Counted from the stretch's first letter, positions 44,429 to 55,745 are shown. The stretch is 64,000 nt of DNA from Sabethes cyaneus (GCF_943734655.1 NC_071354.1:155083142-155147141); one strand, 5' to 3'. Made by a program: numbers and translations. The notes: generated from the letters alone by a model not told the origin.

Positions 44429-46167
44429 CAACATAGCTATAGTAAAATGGGGGATATATCACAATAGATCAAACAAATGGTCGCAGTGATAAAAATACCC
44501 AACATGAAAAAAAAACATATTAAAATGAGTCAATCAAAATGATAACAATAGTCCTTTGCCACCCGGACAGCACAAGAAGGCCGGATCATGGATTTAATTA
44601 TGGTAATGGCTAATGCCGGATTTTTTTGTGTGCTTTCAGCGTATAAAGACATAAAAAGCATGGCAAGAGTATTAATTTTCACTTTTTGGGTGCACAGAAT
44701 TAGGAGCAAATATGCGCAGAATAAGGAACATGGGCAAGAAAGTGCGCAGAATTAGGCACCGTGGATAAGTTTACAAAACGAAAAAAATACTCAATTGTTG
44801 GTCGACCTATAATTCCCATATTTTTTACCAGATATTATAGACCGTAGCACTACACGTTGCTGCTATCCACGTTGTTAATTTAAATCTAGGATACTTGATA
44901 TAGCGGAAGAATCATAAAAATGTCTTAACTGCGCAGAATATGGTACGTTCACGGTAGTTCTAGAGTTATGAGAAAATTTGTATTTCGTTTGTATAGGAGC
45001 CCTCCTCTTAAAGTGGGTAGGGGTCCTAACTCACCATAGAAAATATTCTTGCCCTCGAAAACCTTCAAATTTGGTTCCATTTGCGTGATTAGTTCTCGAA
45101 TTATAAGGAAATTTGTATTTGATTTGTGTAGAAGTCCCCCCTCTTAAAGTGGGGAGGGGTCCTAATTCACCATAGAAAATATTCTTGCCCTCGAAAACCT
45201 TCAAGCCCCCCCTCTTAAAGGGGAGAGGAGTCATAATTCCCCTTCCAAAGAGGGGAGGGGTCTCAATTTACCATATAATAAATTCTGGTCACTAAAAACA
45301 CCCACATGCCAAATTTTGTTTTATTTGCTTGATTAGTTCTCGAGTTACGCAGAAATTTGTGCTTCATTTGTATGGGAGCCCCCTCTCTCAGTGGGGGGAG
45401 GGGTCTCTAACCATCACTAAAACATTTCCTGGCCCCAAAAACCTCTACATGCAAACTTTCACGCCGATTGGTTCAGTAGTTTTTGATTCTATAAGGAACA
45501 TCCCGACAGACAGACAGACAGAAATCCATTTTTATATATATAAGATACTAGCTGACCCGACAAACTTCGTATTGCCACACATTAACCTGTGTTGTACATA
45601 AATCATGAATCTCGGATGATCTTTGTCACTTCTCGAGTTTTGCAAGCCCCCCAGTGGGCGGCGCTTCCGACGGCGGGTCACCGGCAACACTCGCGACCGG
45701 CTCGTCCTGAATGATCTAGTGTTACTATAGATAGTTTTTGTGGTCTTGTTATTGATTAATGTTTTATGGAAGAGTCTCGAATTTCTCGAGTTGGATTAGT
45801 TTTTGAGTTACGCAAAAATTTCTGTTTTATTTGTATGAGAGTCCATATCCCCCTACCACAGGGGTGAGAGGTCTCTAACTATCATAAAATAAACTCAAGA
45901 CTCAAAAATCTCCTACATGCTAAATTTGGTTCCATTTGCTTGATTAGTACTCAAATTGTAAGGAAATTTGTATTTCATTTGTATGGGACCCTCTTAAAAG
46001 GAAAAGGGGTCGTAATACACCACAGAAAAACATTTGGTTCCATTTGCTTGATTAGTTCTAAAGTTATGAGCAAATTTGTATTTCGTTTGAATGGGAGCCC
46101 CCCCCCCCTCCTAAAAAGGTAAGAAGTCCTAATTCATCATGGGAAAAATGGTTGCCTCCAAAAACAC

Positions 46168-48425
46168 TTACTTACTTACTTAATTGGCCTAACGTCTTAT
46201 GACAAGGCCTGCGCAGTATAATTTCTCCATCTGTTTCGGTCCATGGCAACTGATCTCCAGTTCCGCGGGCACCCAGTGCTCGCCAGATCTCGCTCCACCT
46301 GGTCTTGCCACCTCGCTCGCTGTGCCCCTCTTCGTCTTGTTCCTACCGGATTTGATGCGAAAACCATTTTTGCAGGATAGTTGTCCGGCATTCTAGCAAC
46401 ATGTCCTGCCCAACGTATCCGTCCAGCTTTAACCACTTTCTGAATACTTGGTTCGCCGTAGAGACGCGCGAGCTCGTGGTTCATTCTTCGCCTCCATACA
46501 CCGTTCTCTTGCACTCCGCCAAAGATGGTTCTTAGCACCCGCCGTTCGAAAACTCCGAGTGCTCGTAGGTCCTCTTCTAGCAATGTCCACGTTTCGTGCC
46601 CGTAGAGGACAACCGGTCTAATTAGCGTTTTGTACAGTGTGCACTTTGTACGGGGGCTCAGATTGTTCGACCGCAAGTGTTTGTGGAGTCCGTAGTAGGC
46701 CCGACTTCCGCTGATAATACGTCTTTTAATCTCACGGCTGGTATTGTTGTCCTCTGTTGCCAGCGAGCCAAGGTATACGAACTCGTCGACTACCTCGAAC
46801 TCATCCCCGTCGATTACCACGGTGCTGCCCAAGCGAGCCCTGTCGCGCTCGGTCCCGCCCGCCAGCATATACTTCGTTTTAGACGTATTTATCTGCAATC
46901 CAATCTTCTCTGCTTCGCGTTTCAGTCTGGTGTACTGATCTTCCACCGCCTCAAATGTTCTGCCGACAGCATCCACGTCGTCAGCAAAGCAGATAAATTG
47001 ACTGGATTTATTGAAAATCGTGCCCCGCATTTCGATCGCCGCTCGCCTTATAACACCTTCAAGCGCAATGTTGAATAGCAGGCAGGAAAGACCATCTCCT
47101 TGTCGAAGTCCCCTGCGAGATTCGAATGGGTCCGACAATCCACCCGAGATTCTCACACAGCACTGGATCCCATCCATCGTAGCCATGATAAGTCTAGTAA
47201 GCTTACCCGGAAAGCCGTTTTCGTCCAAAATTTTCCATAGCTCTTGTCGGTTTACGCTATCATATGCGGCTTTGAAATCGATGAACAGGTGGTGCGTGGG
47301 GACTCGGAATTCGCGGCACTTCTGGAGGATCTGCCGCAGGGTGAAGATTTGGTCTGTTGTAGACCGACCCTCCATGAAGCCGGCCTGGTAACTTCCCACA
47401 AATCTATTGGCTATTGGCGATAGTCGATGAAAGAGGACTTGGGACAGCACTTTGTAGGCGGCATTCAGGATAGTGATGGCTCGGTAGTTCTCACAATCCA
47501 GCTTATCACCTTTCTTGTAGATAGGGCAGATAACTCCGTCTTTCCACTCCTCCGGTAGTCGTTCCGTATCCCAAATCTTGACAATCAATTGATGCAGACA
47601 GCCGGCCAACTTGTCCGGGCCCATTTTAATAAGTTCCGCTCCAATGCCATCCTTTCCCGCTGCTTTGTTGTTCTTCAGCCGCTGGATGGCTTCTTTAACT
47701 TCCCTTATCGATGGGGGTGGCACATCTTCGTTGCTTGCTGCACCAATGTGGTCACTTCCTTCGCTATCATGGTCTTCCGCCTGCACGCCATTCAGGTGTT
47801 CATCGTAGTGCTGCTTCCACCTTTCGATCACCGCACGGTCATCAGTCAGGATACCTCCATCTTTATCTCTGCACATTTCGGCCCGCGGCACGAAGCCTTT
47901 GCGAGATCCGTTGAGTTTCTGATAGAACTTCCGTGTGTCGTGAAAGCGGTACAGCTGTTCGAGTTCTTCGCACTCCTTCTCCTCTTGGTGGCGCTTCTTT
48001 TCCTTGAAGAGTCGGGTTTGCTGCCTCCGCTTCTGTTTGTATCGCTCCACATTCTGACGGGTGGCTCTACGCAGCATTTGTACCCGCGCTGCGTTCTTCT
48101 CATCCAATATCTGCTGGCATTCCTCGTCAAACCATTCGTTACGTCGATTCGGTGCCACACTGCCTAGGACGTTCTCCGCTACGCTGTTAATGGCTGTTTT
48201 CACGGCATTCCAACAGTCTTCAAGAGGGGCTTCATCCAGCTCTCCCTCTTCCGGCAGCGCGGTTTCGAGAGATAACGCGTAGTTTTCGGCGACCTCCGGT
48301 TGCTTCAGTCGCGCTAGATTATACCGTGGCGGGCGGCGGTATCGTATGTTGTTCACAACAGATAGTTTTTGACGTATCCTTACCATCACTAGGTAGTGAT
48401 CCGAATCAATGTTAGCGCCCGGATA
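46168..48425 (-). mobile_element. RTE-clade LINE (subfamily B), 5'-truncated, young
   Basis: Flanked by a perfect 14-base duplication GCCTCCAAAAACAC (46154-46167 and 48426-48439) within a repeat unit of the Helitron-like element. The 3' tail on the minus strand is a short AAGTAAGTAAGTAA repeat. It is truncated within the endonuclease. Confidence 0.92.
46197..48425 (-). CDS. RTE endonuclease C-terminus plus reverse transcriptase, open
   Basis: An uninterrupted frame of about 742 residues up to the stop at 46197. The first few residues of the longer open frame (to 48443) come from flanking DNA. Order: endonuclease end (NIDSDHYLV, His/Asp of the SDH motif), a basic linker (NEWFDEECQQILDEKNAAR), fingers (KNNKAAGKDGIG), motif A LFIDFKAAYD (Asp about 389), motif B RRGLRQGDGLSCLLFN, motif C FADD (about 486-489), and the C-terminal GRIRWAGHVARMPDN block and RRRGAQRARW. 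The polymerase looks intact, but most of the endonuclease is lost, so it cannot retrotranspose alone. The low decay suggests that its subfamily was active recently. Confidence 0.92.
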   Translation of the reverse strand, partial: YPGANIDSDHYLVMVRIRQKLSVVNNIRYRRPPRYNLARLKQPEVAENYALSLETALPEEGELDEAPLEDCWNAVKTAINSVAENVLGSVAPNRRNEWFDEECQQILDEKNAARVQMLRRATRQNVERYKQKRRQQTRLFKEKKRHQEEKECEELEQLYRFHDTRKFYQKLNGSRKGFVPRAEMCRDKDGGILTDDRAVIERWKQHYDEHLNGVQAEDHDSEGSDHIGAASNEDVPPPSIREVKEAIQRLKNNKAAGKDGIGAELIKMGPDKLAGCLHQLIVKIWDTERLPEEWKDGVICPIYKKGDKLDCENYRAITILNAAYKVLSQVLFHRLSPIANRFVGSYQAGFMEGRSTTDQIFTLRQILQKCREFRVPTHHLFIDFKAAYDSVNRQELWKILDENGFPGKLTRLIMATMDGIQCCVRISGGLSDPFESRRGLRQGDGLSCLLFNIALEGVIRRAAIEMRGTIFNKSSQFICFADDVDAVGRTFEAVEDQYTRLKREAEKIGLQINTSKTKYMLAGGTERDRARLGSTVVIDGDEFEVVDEFVYLGSLATEDNNTSREIKRRIISGSRAYYGLHKHLRSNNLSPRTKCTLYKTLIRPVVLYGHETWTLLEEDLRALGVFERRVLRTIFGGVQENGVWRRRMNHELARLYGEPSIQKVVKAGRIRWAGHVARMPDNYPAKMVFASNPVGTRRRGAQRARWQDQVERDLASTGCPRNWRSVAMDRNRWRNYTAQALS

Positions 48426-48439
48426 GCCTCCAAAAACAC

Positions 48440-49930
48440 CCACATGCCAAATATGGTTCCATTTGCTTGATTAGTTCTCGAATTATGAGGAAATTTGTAT
48501 TTCATTTGTGTAGAAGCCCCCCCTCTTGAAGTGTGGAAGGATTCTAATTCACCGTAGAAAATATTTTTGCCTCCAAAAACCTCCACTTGCCGAATTTGGT
48601 TCTATTTGCTTGATTAGTTCTCGAGTTATGGGGAAATTTGTATTTCATTTGTATTGGAGCCCCCCCTCCTAATGTGGGAAGAGGTCCTAAATCATCACAG
48701 AAAAAATTCTTGCCTCCAAAAACACCTACACTCCAAATTTGGTTCCATTTGCTGGATTAGTTCCCGAGTTATGAGGAAATTTGTATTTCGTTTGTATAGG
48801 ACCCACCCTCCTAAAGTGGGGATGGGTCCCAATTCATCATTGAAAAAGAAATTGTCTCCAAAAACACACACACATGCCAAATTTGGTTCAATTCGCTTGA
48901 TTAGTTCTCGAGTTATGAGGAAATTTGTATTTCATTTGTACAGGAGCCCCTCCTCTTAAAGTGGGGAGGGGTCCTAATTCACCATTGAAAATTTTCTTGC
49001 TCTCGAAAACCTTCACATGCCAAATTTGGTTGCATTTGCTTGATTAGTTCTCGAGTTATGAGGAAATTTGTATGGAAGTCCCCCCTCTTAAAAGGGAGAG
49101 GAGTTGTAATTCCTCTTATAAAGAGGGGAGGGGTCTCAATTCACCATAGAATAAATTCTTGTCACCAAAAAAAACACCCACATGCCAAATGTTGTTCTAT
49201 TTGCTTGATTAGTTCTCGAGTTAGGAGGAAATTTGTATTTCATTTGTACAGGAGCCCCCCCTCTTAGAGTGGGGAGGGGTCCTAATTCACCGTAGAAAAT
49301 TTTCTTGCCCTCGAAAACCTTCACATGCCAAAGTTGGTTCCATTTGCTTGATTAGTTCTCGAGTTATGAGGAAATTTGTATGGAAGCCCCCCCTCTTAAT
49401 ATGGAGAGGAGTTACAATTCCCCTTATAAAGAGGGAGGGGTCTCAATTTACCATAGAATAAATTCTTGTCACCGAAAACACCCACATGCCAAATTTGGTT
49501 CTATTTGCTTGATTAGTTCTCGAGTTATGAGGAAATTGGTATTTCATTTGTACAGGAGCCCCCCCTCTTAAAGTGAGGAGGGGTCCTAATTCAACATAGA
49601 AAATTTTCTTGCCCTCGAAAACCTTCACATGCCAAATTTGGTTCCATTTGCTGGATTAGTTCTCGAGTTATGAGGAAATTTGTATGGAAACCCCCCCTCT
49701 TAAAGGGGAGAGGAGTTATAATTCCCCTTATAAAGAGGGAGGGGTCTCAAATTACCCTAGAATAAATTCTTGTCACCGAAAACACCCACATGCCAAATTT
49801 GGTTCTATTTGCTTGATTAGTTCTCGAGTTATGCAGAAATTTGTGTTTCATTTGTATGGGAGCCCCCCCTCTTAGTGGGGGGAGGGGTCTCTAACCATCA
49901 CTAAAACCTTTCCTGGCCCCAAAAACCTCT
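48440..49930 (-). repeat. Tandem repeat array of Helitron-like copy 3
   Basis: About ten units related to those in 31740-33000, in inverse orientation. From 49000 the array shows a higher-order unit of about 305 bp (pairs of units: CTTATAAAGAGGGAGGGGTC near 49110, 49420 and 49725), which points to recent duplication of unit pairs. Confidence 0.75.
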
Positions 49931-49987
49931 ACATGCAAATTTTCACGCCGATTGGTTCAGTAGTTTTTGATTCTATAAGGAACACAG

Positions 49988-50064
<77 letters not shown>
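49988..50064. repeat. GACA/GTCT microsatellite at Helitron-like 5' end
   Basis: About 19 perfect repeats of GACA. The same position in the other copies holds 2-4 repeats (31720-31733, 45505-45520), so this copy has expanded. Confidence 0.95.
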
Positions 50065-50065
<1 letters not shown>

Positions 50066-50204
50066 AATCCTTCTTTATAGGTATAGATTATATTTTATTA
50101 CTCGTGAAACATAGGATAACCGGATCGCTGCACTACCCAAGTAGCACACTTTAGGTCCATTTAGTTGAAGCAACCGGATTACGACTGAAATTAGTCATAA
50201 TTCG

Positions 50205-50335
50205 GTTACTACAACTACATTGTAACAACCGTGCTAGTAGGGTAGCCCCGTTTTGTCCGGCAGCGGAGTCTGTGCCGATAAAGAAGGGTTAAGTCATAAA
50301 GACGTTTATATCCAAGGCCTTTCTTTGCGAGGTTC
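50205..50335 (+). mobile_element. SINE 3'-segment remnant
   Basis: TAGTAGGGTAGCCCCGTTTT, then GGAGTCTGTGCCGATAAAGA and AGGGTTAAGTC correspond to the body of the tRNA-derived SINE at 57060-57232. No tRNA head is kept. Confidence 0.55.
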
Positions 50336-53300
50336 AAACTGTTCGATTAGCTACGATATGCAGTGATTTGCAATTCCAAGTACCGAATTTCCTTTCGTGG
50401 TCCTTGTTTCATTAGCTTGGTCGATACGGTACATTTCCATCAATGTTTGCTTGAATGTTGCTAGTGATTATAGTTTAGGTAGGTTACCTTCCTAGGGTTA
50501 TGCTACCCAGTCTCGTGATGGGACTGCCATCATTGCTGGATGAGGAGTTGAGGACCAGTCTGGAAATTATTTCATACCTGCAGTAATCGAGGTACCCACG
50601 GTACGCATTATCTAGCCGTTTAGCAATCAACTTGCCTTAACCTGCTTGTCAGATATGTTGTTGTCCTGAATGTTCTTTTCAGTTTCATATTTTAAGAAGT
50701 CAAGTCAAGTCCGCACCAATCTGCTACGGAGATAAATCAACACATTCGTCGAGAAGCTCTTCATTTCCGTAAGAGCAATTTCTCGCGTCAAATACTGCTT
50801 ATCTTCAAGAAACTATATGGTAATAATTCCTCTCGTTTCTGGCCGCTTCTTCCAGGTGCAGCAAAATATGTCTCGTTTTTGTTGGTGCCGAAATTTGATT
50901 AAGCAAATGATCGCCCGTTCGCTCCTAAGTGCACTTCTTTGCATGGCGGCTGAGTGTGGAGCAATTAGAGTGTGATTCAAGTTCCAGTTAACTTTGGTCC
51001 ATCGATTTGCCGGCTAGAAGTTCAAATAACTGCTCGTATGAAATAGTTTCACGCGTCTCAATGTCATCGCGTCATCTTCCAGGTGCTAATTCCGTTATGT
51101 CCCTGTCAGGCATGTGCTAAGCGATTGATCATTTGTGAACACGATCGGTCGAAAGATGAATTACCACTTGAATAACGGAAATACAGATAAAGTAACTGTC
51201 GAGTCCTCGTACCCTTTAAGGAAATTCGAATGCGATAGAAGAAAAAGAGAATTTATAATTTTGCCTTTCATGGAGCAACAGTTGGCAAATTAAATTTGAA
51301 ATTTTCAGCCAGAATAATGATGCACACGAATAATAAAAGATTTAGATTAGGTGTGAAATATGTAAATTATAATTTAATTGAGCAATGTTTACTAACAACC
51401 CGCTGTAGTCAAGCTGGAGCCAACTAATTTAGAAAATATCATTCCGACCGTTTCGGCTCTCGATAAGCTATAGTGCTAAATCATGGTTTCTTGGCTTGAT
51501 TGAAGATTTACATACATTGGTGTGGCACTCCACGGCAGCAATCGATATTCTATCGACGGACTGTCGCATGCATATTCGACCGAACTTAAACTTACACGTG
51601 CTAAAGCAAACATATCAATGACAGAGTAAATTTACTTGAACTTGAGAGATTTATTGACATGGAACGAACATTACGAAAATGTTTTAACATGCTTTTAACA
51701 AGCCTCGAATTTATTGCCTTGGGTGTGTTGTGTGAGATCTTATGAATAATGGAAAATGTCGAAAAACCATTACGGTTGATTCCAAATTTAACCTCGATGT
51801 ATGGTTTTTAACACCGTGTTTGAGCCTATAGTGAAATAATTAATCTTTAGTCTTTTTATCTTTATTCTTTTAATTTCTTATTTTCAAATAGTTATTAGTG
51901 GCAAGAATATAACTGTAGTGATCTCGCGTTTGACCGCAACAAAATCCAAGTGACTTTTTCTTTTGTCAAAACAGCTGCGAATGCTCAAAATTACATTAAC
52001 GGTTTGTGAATGGTCTAGATTCGGGTTCGCTGTATAATTTCATCTCTTCGTGGATGTCTCCGTGGAATATTTATCCGCATGATGTCACAAGATCCGGCGA
52101 GACAACAGGATGCGGCACTTGAGCGTAACCAACAGAGGTGGTCGCGGTTAGCAACAAAGAACCGGTTCTAAGTGTTTGCCGCGATTGCCTGCTATATGGA
52201 AATTAGCTTTGGGACTACTATGTATAGGGTTCGGAATTTTTTCCGTGACCAAATCGAAATGTGTGAATGAAGACACATAATTAATGATTTTCACTAGTTT
52301 GGGGGCCGTTGTAAAATTAATGTTGCATTTACCTATCTATTTCGTTGTTACTACCGGTTTATCTACTAAATGTTTATTTGCATAGGTATTTAGAATATAG
52401 TCCAAGGCAATACATGTTTGTAAAACAAAAATTAATAGCGTGAAGAGCCGTGAAGACCAAAAAGTGATGCTACCTGAAAGATAAATGCCTTCAGGTTTGG
52501 AACTTTATTACCATAAATATGGAATTTTTGGTTGGTAACTGCTCTGAAATCAAAGAAATCCTATTTAATTATTACAAATCAATTTTATTTTTTAGTTACA
52601 TTTCGTTTTAAAATTTATTTATTAGAACATAGAAAAACAAGGCAGAAAACTAGTCAAATATTTAGCACATTAAATCGAGTCTCGTTCACTAAAACCGTAA
52701 GGTCTCAAGTTCATAGAAAGTACCGGTTTTGGCAAAAAACTAATACAAACTGAATTTGCGGCTCACAACAGATTATGGGGATGACTGCTTAATAAATCTA
52801 AAACCGGTTTAGCTAAATTCATTCATTCATAGATTGAATGCTGACTTTGATAAAGTGACAAAATTATGATAAAATGACTTTTGCATAACAAATAGCTTAG
52901 TAATATTACGATTTGTTTAAAACTTCATTTCGTTAGTATCTAACTACAGCGTTTAAATGTTTATTTCATACATTTTTTCGCCGTTCATCGATCGATATAA
53001 ATGATCCGGAGTTACATATTTAATGCTACCAGGAATTCGTTCAACGCAAGCATACAAAGCGAAATCATTATAAGTGATATAGGATAACCTATCAGATGAC
53101 ACTTGCTTCAATATTAACTATAATAAAAAGGCAGACGAGTTTGTGATTTGTACCTAAACTTGAACTTTGAAGATGGAATACTTTCTCAAACTGCTTCGAC
53201 TAAACCCTCATTAAACAGAAATGGTTTGATATTGCGTAATAGGACGGCGATTAACTGGGTAGGGTAAAGTGGAACAGAACGCACCCCTTAAGCAAAACAC

Positions 53301-53770
53301 CATTTTGCAGAAGCGCGATGTGTTTGTTCCACGTTTTCTAACATGTACAAGACTTCTTTTGTACATGATCTTTTTATACTTTCATTGATTTTTCATTGAA
53401 AAGCGGGTATCGAAACAAAACGGGGGGCAAAATCCAAAATCATTATGTAGGGCAAAACGTCAAAACCAAAATTGGTATATTTTTAATAAATAATTTGAAA
53501 CAGAATATGTAATGTAAATTAAATGTATCTTATAACTGACCGGTTCTGGTGTATCAAATTATTAGTGCCCCACTGTTGTATTTAGAAATTTTTGGCAACT
53601 TTTGTGAAAATATGCGTGGTAATGGGTGACAACTGAATTTTGAAATTTTTTCGAGGCCCCTATACTCAACAACAAAAACCAGCGTCGATACAAGAACCAT
53701 TTCGGGAGTATGTTGTACGCTTCTGCGAACTGCCACAGAAATCTCGGCAAAAAGTATACGGTACAACATT
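50336..53770. other. Long intergenic stretch without recognised genes
   Basis: No frame with family signature, splice pattern or clear repeat end was found over 3.4 kb. Near 53262 TAGGGTAAAGTGGAACAGAA resembles the outer end of the TA-flanked elements, and GCCCCAC/GGGGGGCAAAA motifs follow near 53425 and 53565, but no partner end was found. Confidence 0.4.
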
Positions 53771-53779
53771 TAAAAAGCG

Positions 53780-55446
53780 AATATGTTGCGGCTTCGACTG
53801 AATCTAATTACAAACGAGCGCGAGGTGGTCGATAGATGGAAGCAGTTCTTTGATGAACCCCTCAATGGCGAAGTCGCAGAAGGAGGCGGAATGAAAATTA
53901 ACCTAGGAGCGCCCATAGAGAATAGTAATGTCCTTCAAGAAGTCAAACGAGAAATCGGGCTGCGGAAGACCAATAAAGCCGCTGGGAAGGACCGCCTACC
54001 GGCAGAGCTTTATAAACATGGCGGAGAAACGCTAGCAAAGGCTCTACACTGGGTTATTTCGAGGATATGGGAGGAGGAAAAGCTACCGGATGAATGGATG
54101 GAAGGAGTGGTTTGTCTCATCTACAAAAAGGGTGATCGGCTAGACTGCTGCAACTATCGTGGTATAACGCTGGTAAACGCCGCCTACAAGGTACTCTCCA
54201 AGATCCTGTTACGCCGGTTGTCACCGATAGCACAAGGTTTCGTAGGGAATTATCAGGCGGGTTTCATGGGGGCTCGCGCAACTACGGACCAAATTTTTAC
54301 TATCCGACAGATCTTGCAGGATTGTCGGGAGTAAGACGTGCCCACGCGTCACAACTTTATTGATTTCAAAGCAGCATACGATACAGTCGATCGAGACAAG
54401 CTATGGCAGATAATGCACGAATACGGTTTTCCGGACTGACACTGACGCGACTGATCAAAGCTACATTGGATCGAGTGATGTGTTTCGTACGCATCTCTGG
54501 AACACTCTCGAGTCCCTTCGATACGCGGCGAGGGTTGAGACAAGGTGACGGTTTATCCTGCATGCTGTTCAACATCGCTCTTTGAGGGGTGATCCGACGA
54601 GCGGGCATCGAAATGAGAGGCACGATTTTTACCAAGGGTAGCCAACTTCTAGGCTTTGCAGATGACTTCGATATCATAGCCAGGAACTTTGCGATGGCGG
54701 AGGAAATCTACGCCAGACTGAAAGCGGAGTTTAGGAGAATTGGGCTAAAAATAAATGCGTCGAAGACCAAATACATGAAAGGAAGAGGCTCAAAGGAAAC
54801 AACCGCGCATCTCCCATGGATGGTAACCGTTGCCGGCGACGAACTACAAGTGGTAGAGGAGTTCGTGTATTTGGAATCGCTGGTGACCGCGGACAACAAC
54901 ACTAGTAAGGAGATCCAGCGGCGCATCCAAGCGGGAAATCGGGCCTACTTTGCCCTTCGTAAAACGCTACGATCAGGAAGCGTACGCCGCCGCACCAAGC
55001 TAACAATGTACAAAACTCTTATTGGACCGGTAGTTCTTTATGGACTTGAAGCCGTGACGCTGCTTACGGAGGACATACGCGCCCTTGTCGTGTTCGAGCG
55101 GAAAGTGCTGCGGACGATATTTAGCGGAGTACAAACTGAAAGCGGAGAGTGGCGGAGACGTATGAATCACGAGCTACAGGTGACTCCCATCGTACATCTA
55201 GCGAAAGTTAGCAGGCTACGGTGGGCCGGACACGTCGTAAGGATGCCGGACGACAGTGCGACGAAAATAGTCCTCTTCAACAACCCCACCGGCACCAGGA
55301 ACAGGGGGCCCAACGTGCACGATGGCTCGACCAGGTCGAAAGCGATTTACGACTTCTGAGACGATTAGGAAATTGGCGTCGAGTGGCCCAAGACCGAGTT
55401 GAATGGAGACGAGTGCTTGAAACAGCACGAGCCACGCCGGTTCTAT
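53780..55446 (+). pseudogene. RTE-clade LINE (subfamily C), 5'-truncated, lightly decayed
   Basis: Plus strand. The frame 53783-54334 covers the fingers (KTNKAAGKDRLPAELYKHGG, then VCLIYKKGDRLDCCNY). A frameshift near 54330 leads to motif A (IDFKAAYDTVDR, near 54360) in another frame. Motif B (RRGLRQGDGLSCMLFNIAL) ends at a TGA near 54583. The frame at 54589-55359 has motif C as GFADDFDII near residue 23 and the RLRWAGHVVRMPDD block near its end, where a last shift precedes DQVESDLRLLRRLG. It is 5'-truncated upstream of the fingers and inactive by at least three breaks. It is the best-preserved subfamily C copy in the window. Confidence 0.88.
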
Positions 55447-55449
55447 GCT

Positions 55450-55540
55450 GAAGAAGAAGAAGAAGAAGAAGAAGAAGAAAAAGAAGAAGAAGAGGAAGAA
55501 ACAGAAGAAGAAGAAGAAGAAGAAGAAGAAGAAGAGGAGG
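55450..55540. repeat. GAA microsatellite
   Basis: Imperfect GAA/AAG repeats directly at the 3' end of the RTE copy and next to the tail of a SINE. Either element's simple-repeat tail could have seeded it. Confidence 0.9.
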
Positions 55541-55555
55541 AAAATACCCAACAAC

Positions 55556-55738
55556 TATTTGCAAGGAAGGTAGTGGAAGACCAGCCAAAATTATGGACGC
55601 AGAAGGACATCGTTCTCTTTCTCGTGCCTTCAACAGCACGCCGTCTAGTTTGGCTATCAATTAAAACGTGCATCAGAGGAATGTTTGAACCCGGGTCCTC
55701 GGCGTGAATGCTAACCACTACGCCAGGACTGATCCCAG
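55556..55738 (-). mobile_element. tRNA-derived SINE
   Basis: On the minus strand a tRNA-like head (about 55738-55680) carries an A box CCTGGCGTAGTGGTTAGC and a B box-like GGGTTCAAACATTCC about 30 bases later. These are the internal RNA polymerase III promoter. About 120 bases of unrelated body follow, ending in the CTT microsatellite. Spacing is tRNA-like but the cloverleaf is not intact, so it is a SINE and not a tRNA gene. Confidence 0.65.
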
Positions 55739-55745
55739 CACAAAC

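Larger units (their letters stand above)
41608..44513 (+). mobile_element. RNase H-bearing LINE (I/R1/Loa-like), 5'-truncated
   Basis: Flanked by a perfect 12-base duplication AACATATTAAAA (41596-41607 and 44514-44525) and ending in a short A run. It contains the region between endonuclease and polymerase, a reverse transcriptase and an RNase H, but no endonuclease. Three breaks split the coding sequence (a frameshift near 41850, a frameshift near 42447, and a TAA with frame change at 43441-43453), so it is recently inserted but inactive. Confidence 0.88.
40115..44954. mobile_element. TA-flanked inverted-repeat element with ATTCTGCGCAG ends
   Basis: It splits a tandem-repeat unit of the Helitron-like element (CTTGATTA|GTTCT). 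TA lies on each side (40113-40114 and 44955-44956). The ends match at 21 of 26 bases, starting CCGTGACCGCCCC on the left and CCGTGAACGTACC on the right, then ATTCTGCGCAG in both. The motif (T)TCTGCGCA recurs near 40150, 41220-41275, 44710-44760 and 44935, in both orientations. The interior holds a TTAA MITE, part of another and a LINE; no transposase of its own was seen. Confidence 0.72.
38766..45545 (-). mobile_element. Helitron-like element, copy 2, with nested insertions
   Basis: The minus-strand 3' end is GTCAGCTAG at 38766 followed by T. The 5' end is TCTTATATATATAAAAATGG at 45545 followed by GTCT repeats. Terminal and interior segments match copy 1 (31693-33589), including the GC-rich block around 39520-39590. 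Without inserts it would be about 1.6 kb. It contains a MITE (38925-39223) and a TA-flanked element (40115-44954) that itself holds further elements. No Rep/helicase was seen. Confidence 0.65.
45548..50087 (-). mobile_element. Helitron-like element, copy 3, in tandem with copy 2
   Basis: Minus strand. The 3' end GTCAGCTAG starts at 45548, two bases (TA) from the 5' TC end of copy 2. The 5' end TCTATACCTATAAAGAAGGA is at 50087. The interior shows the GC-rich block (45650-45700) and the about 145-bp repeat units, and without the RTE at 46168-48425 it is about 2.3 kb. No Rep/helicase gene. Confidence 0.65.

Noticed and set aside
49933..50154. A frame encoding repeated Thr-Asp-Arg-Gln
   Set aside because: It is the GACA microsatellite at the Helitron-like end, not a gene.
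55399..55707. A frame with a long Glu run and antisense Ser and Leu/Phe runs
   Set aside because: These are translations of the GAA microsatellite at 55450-55540 joined to RTE and SINE sequence.
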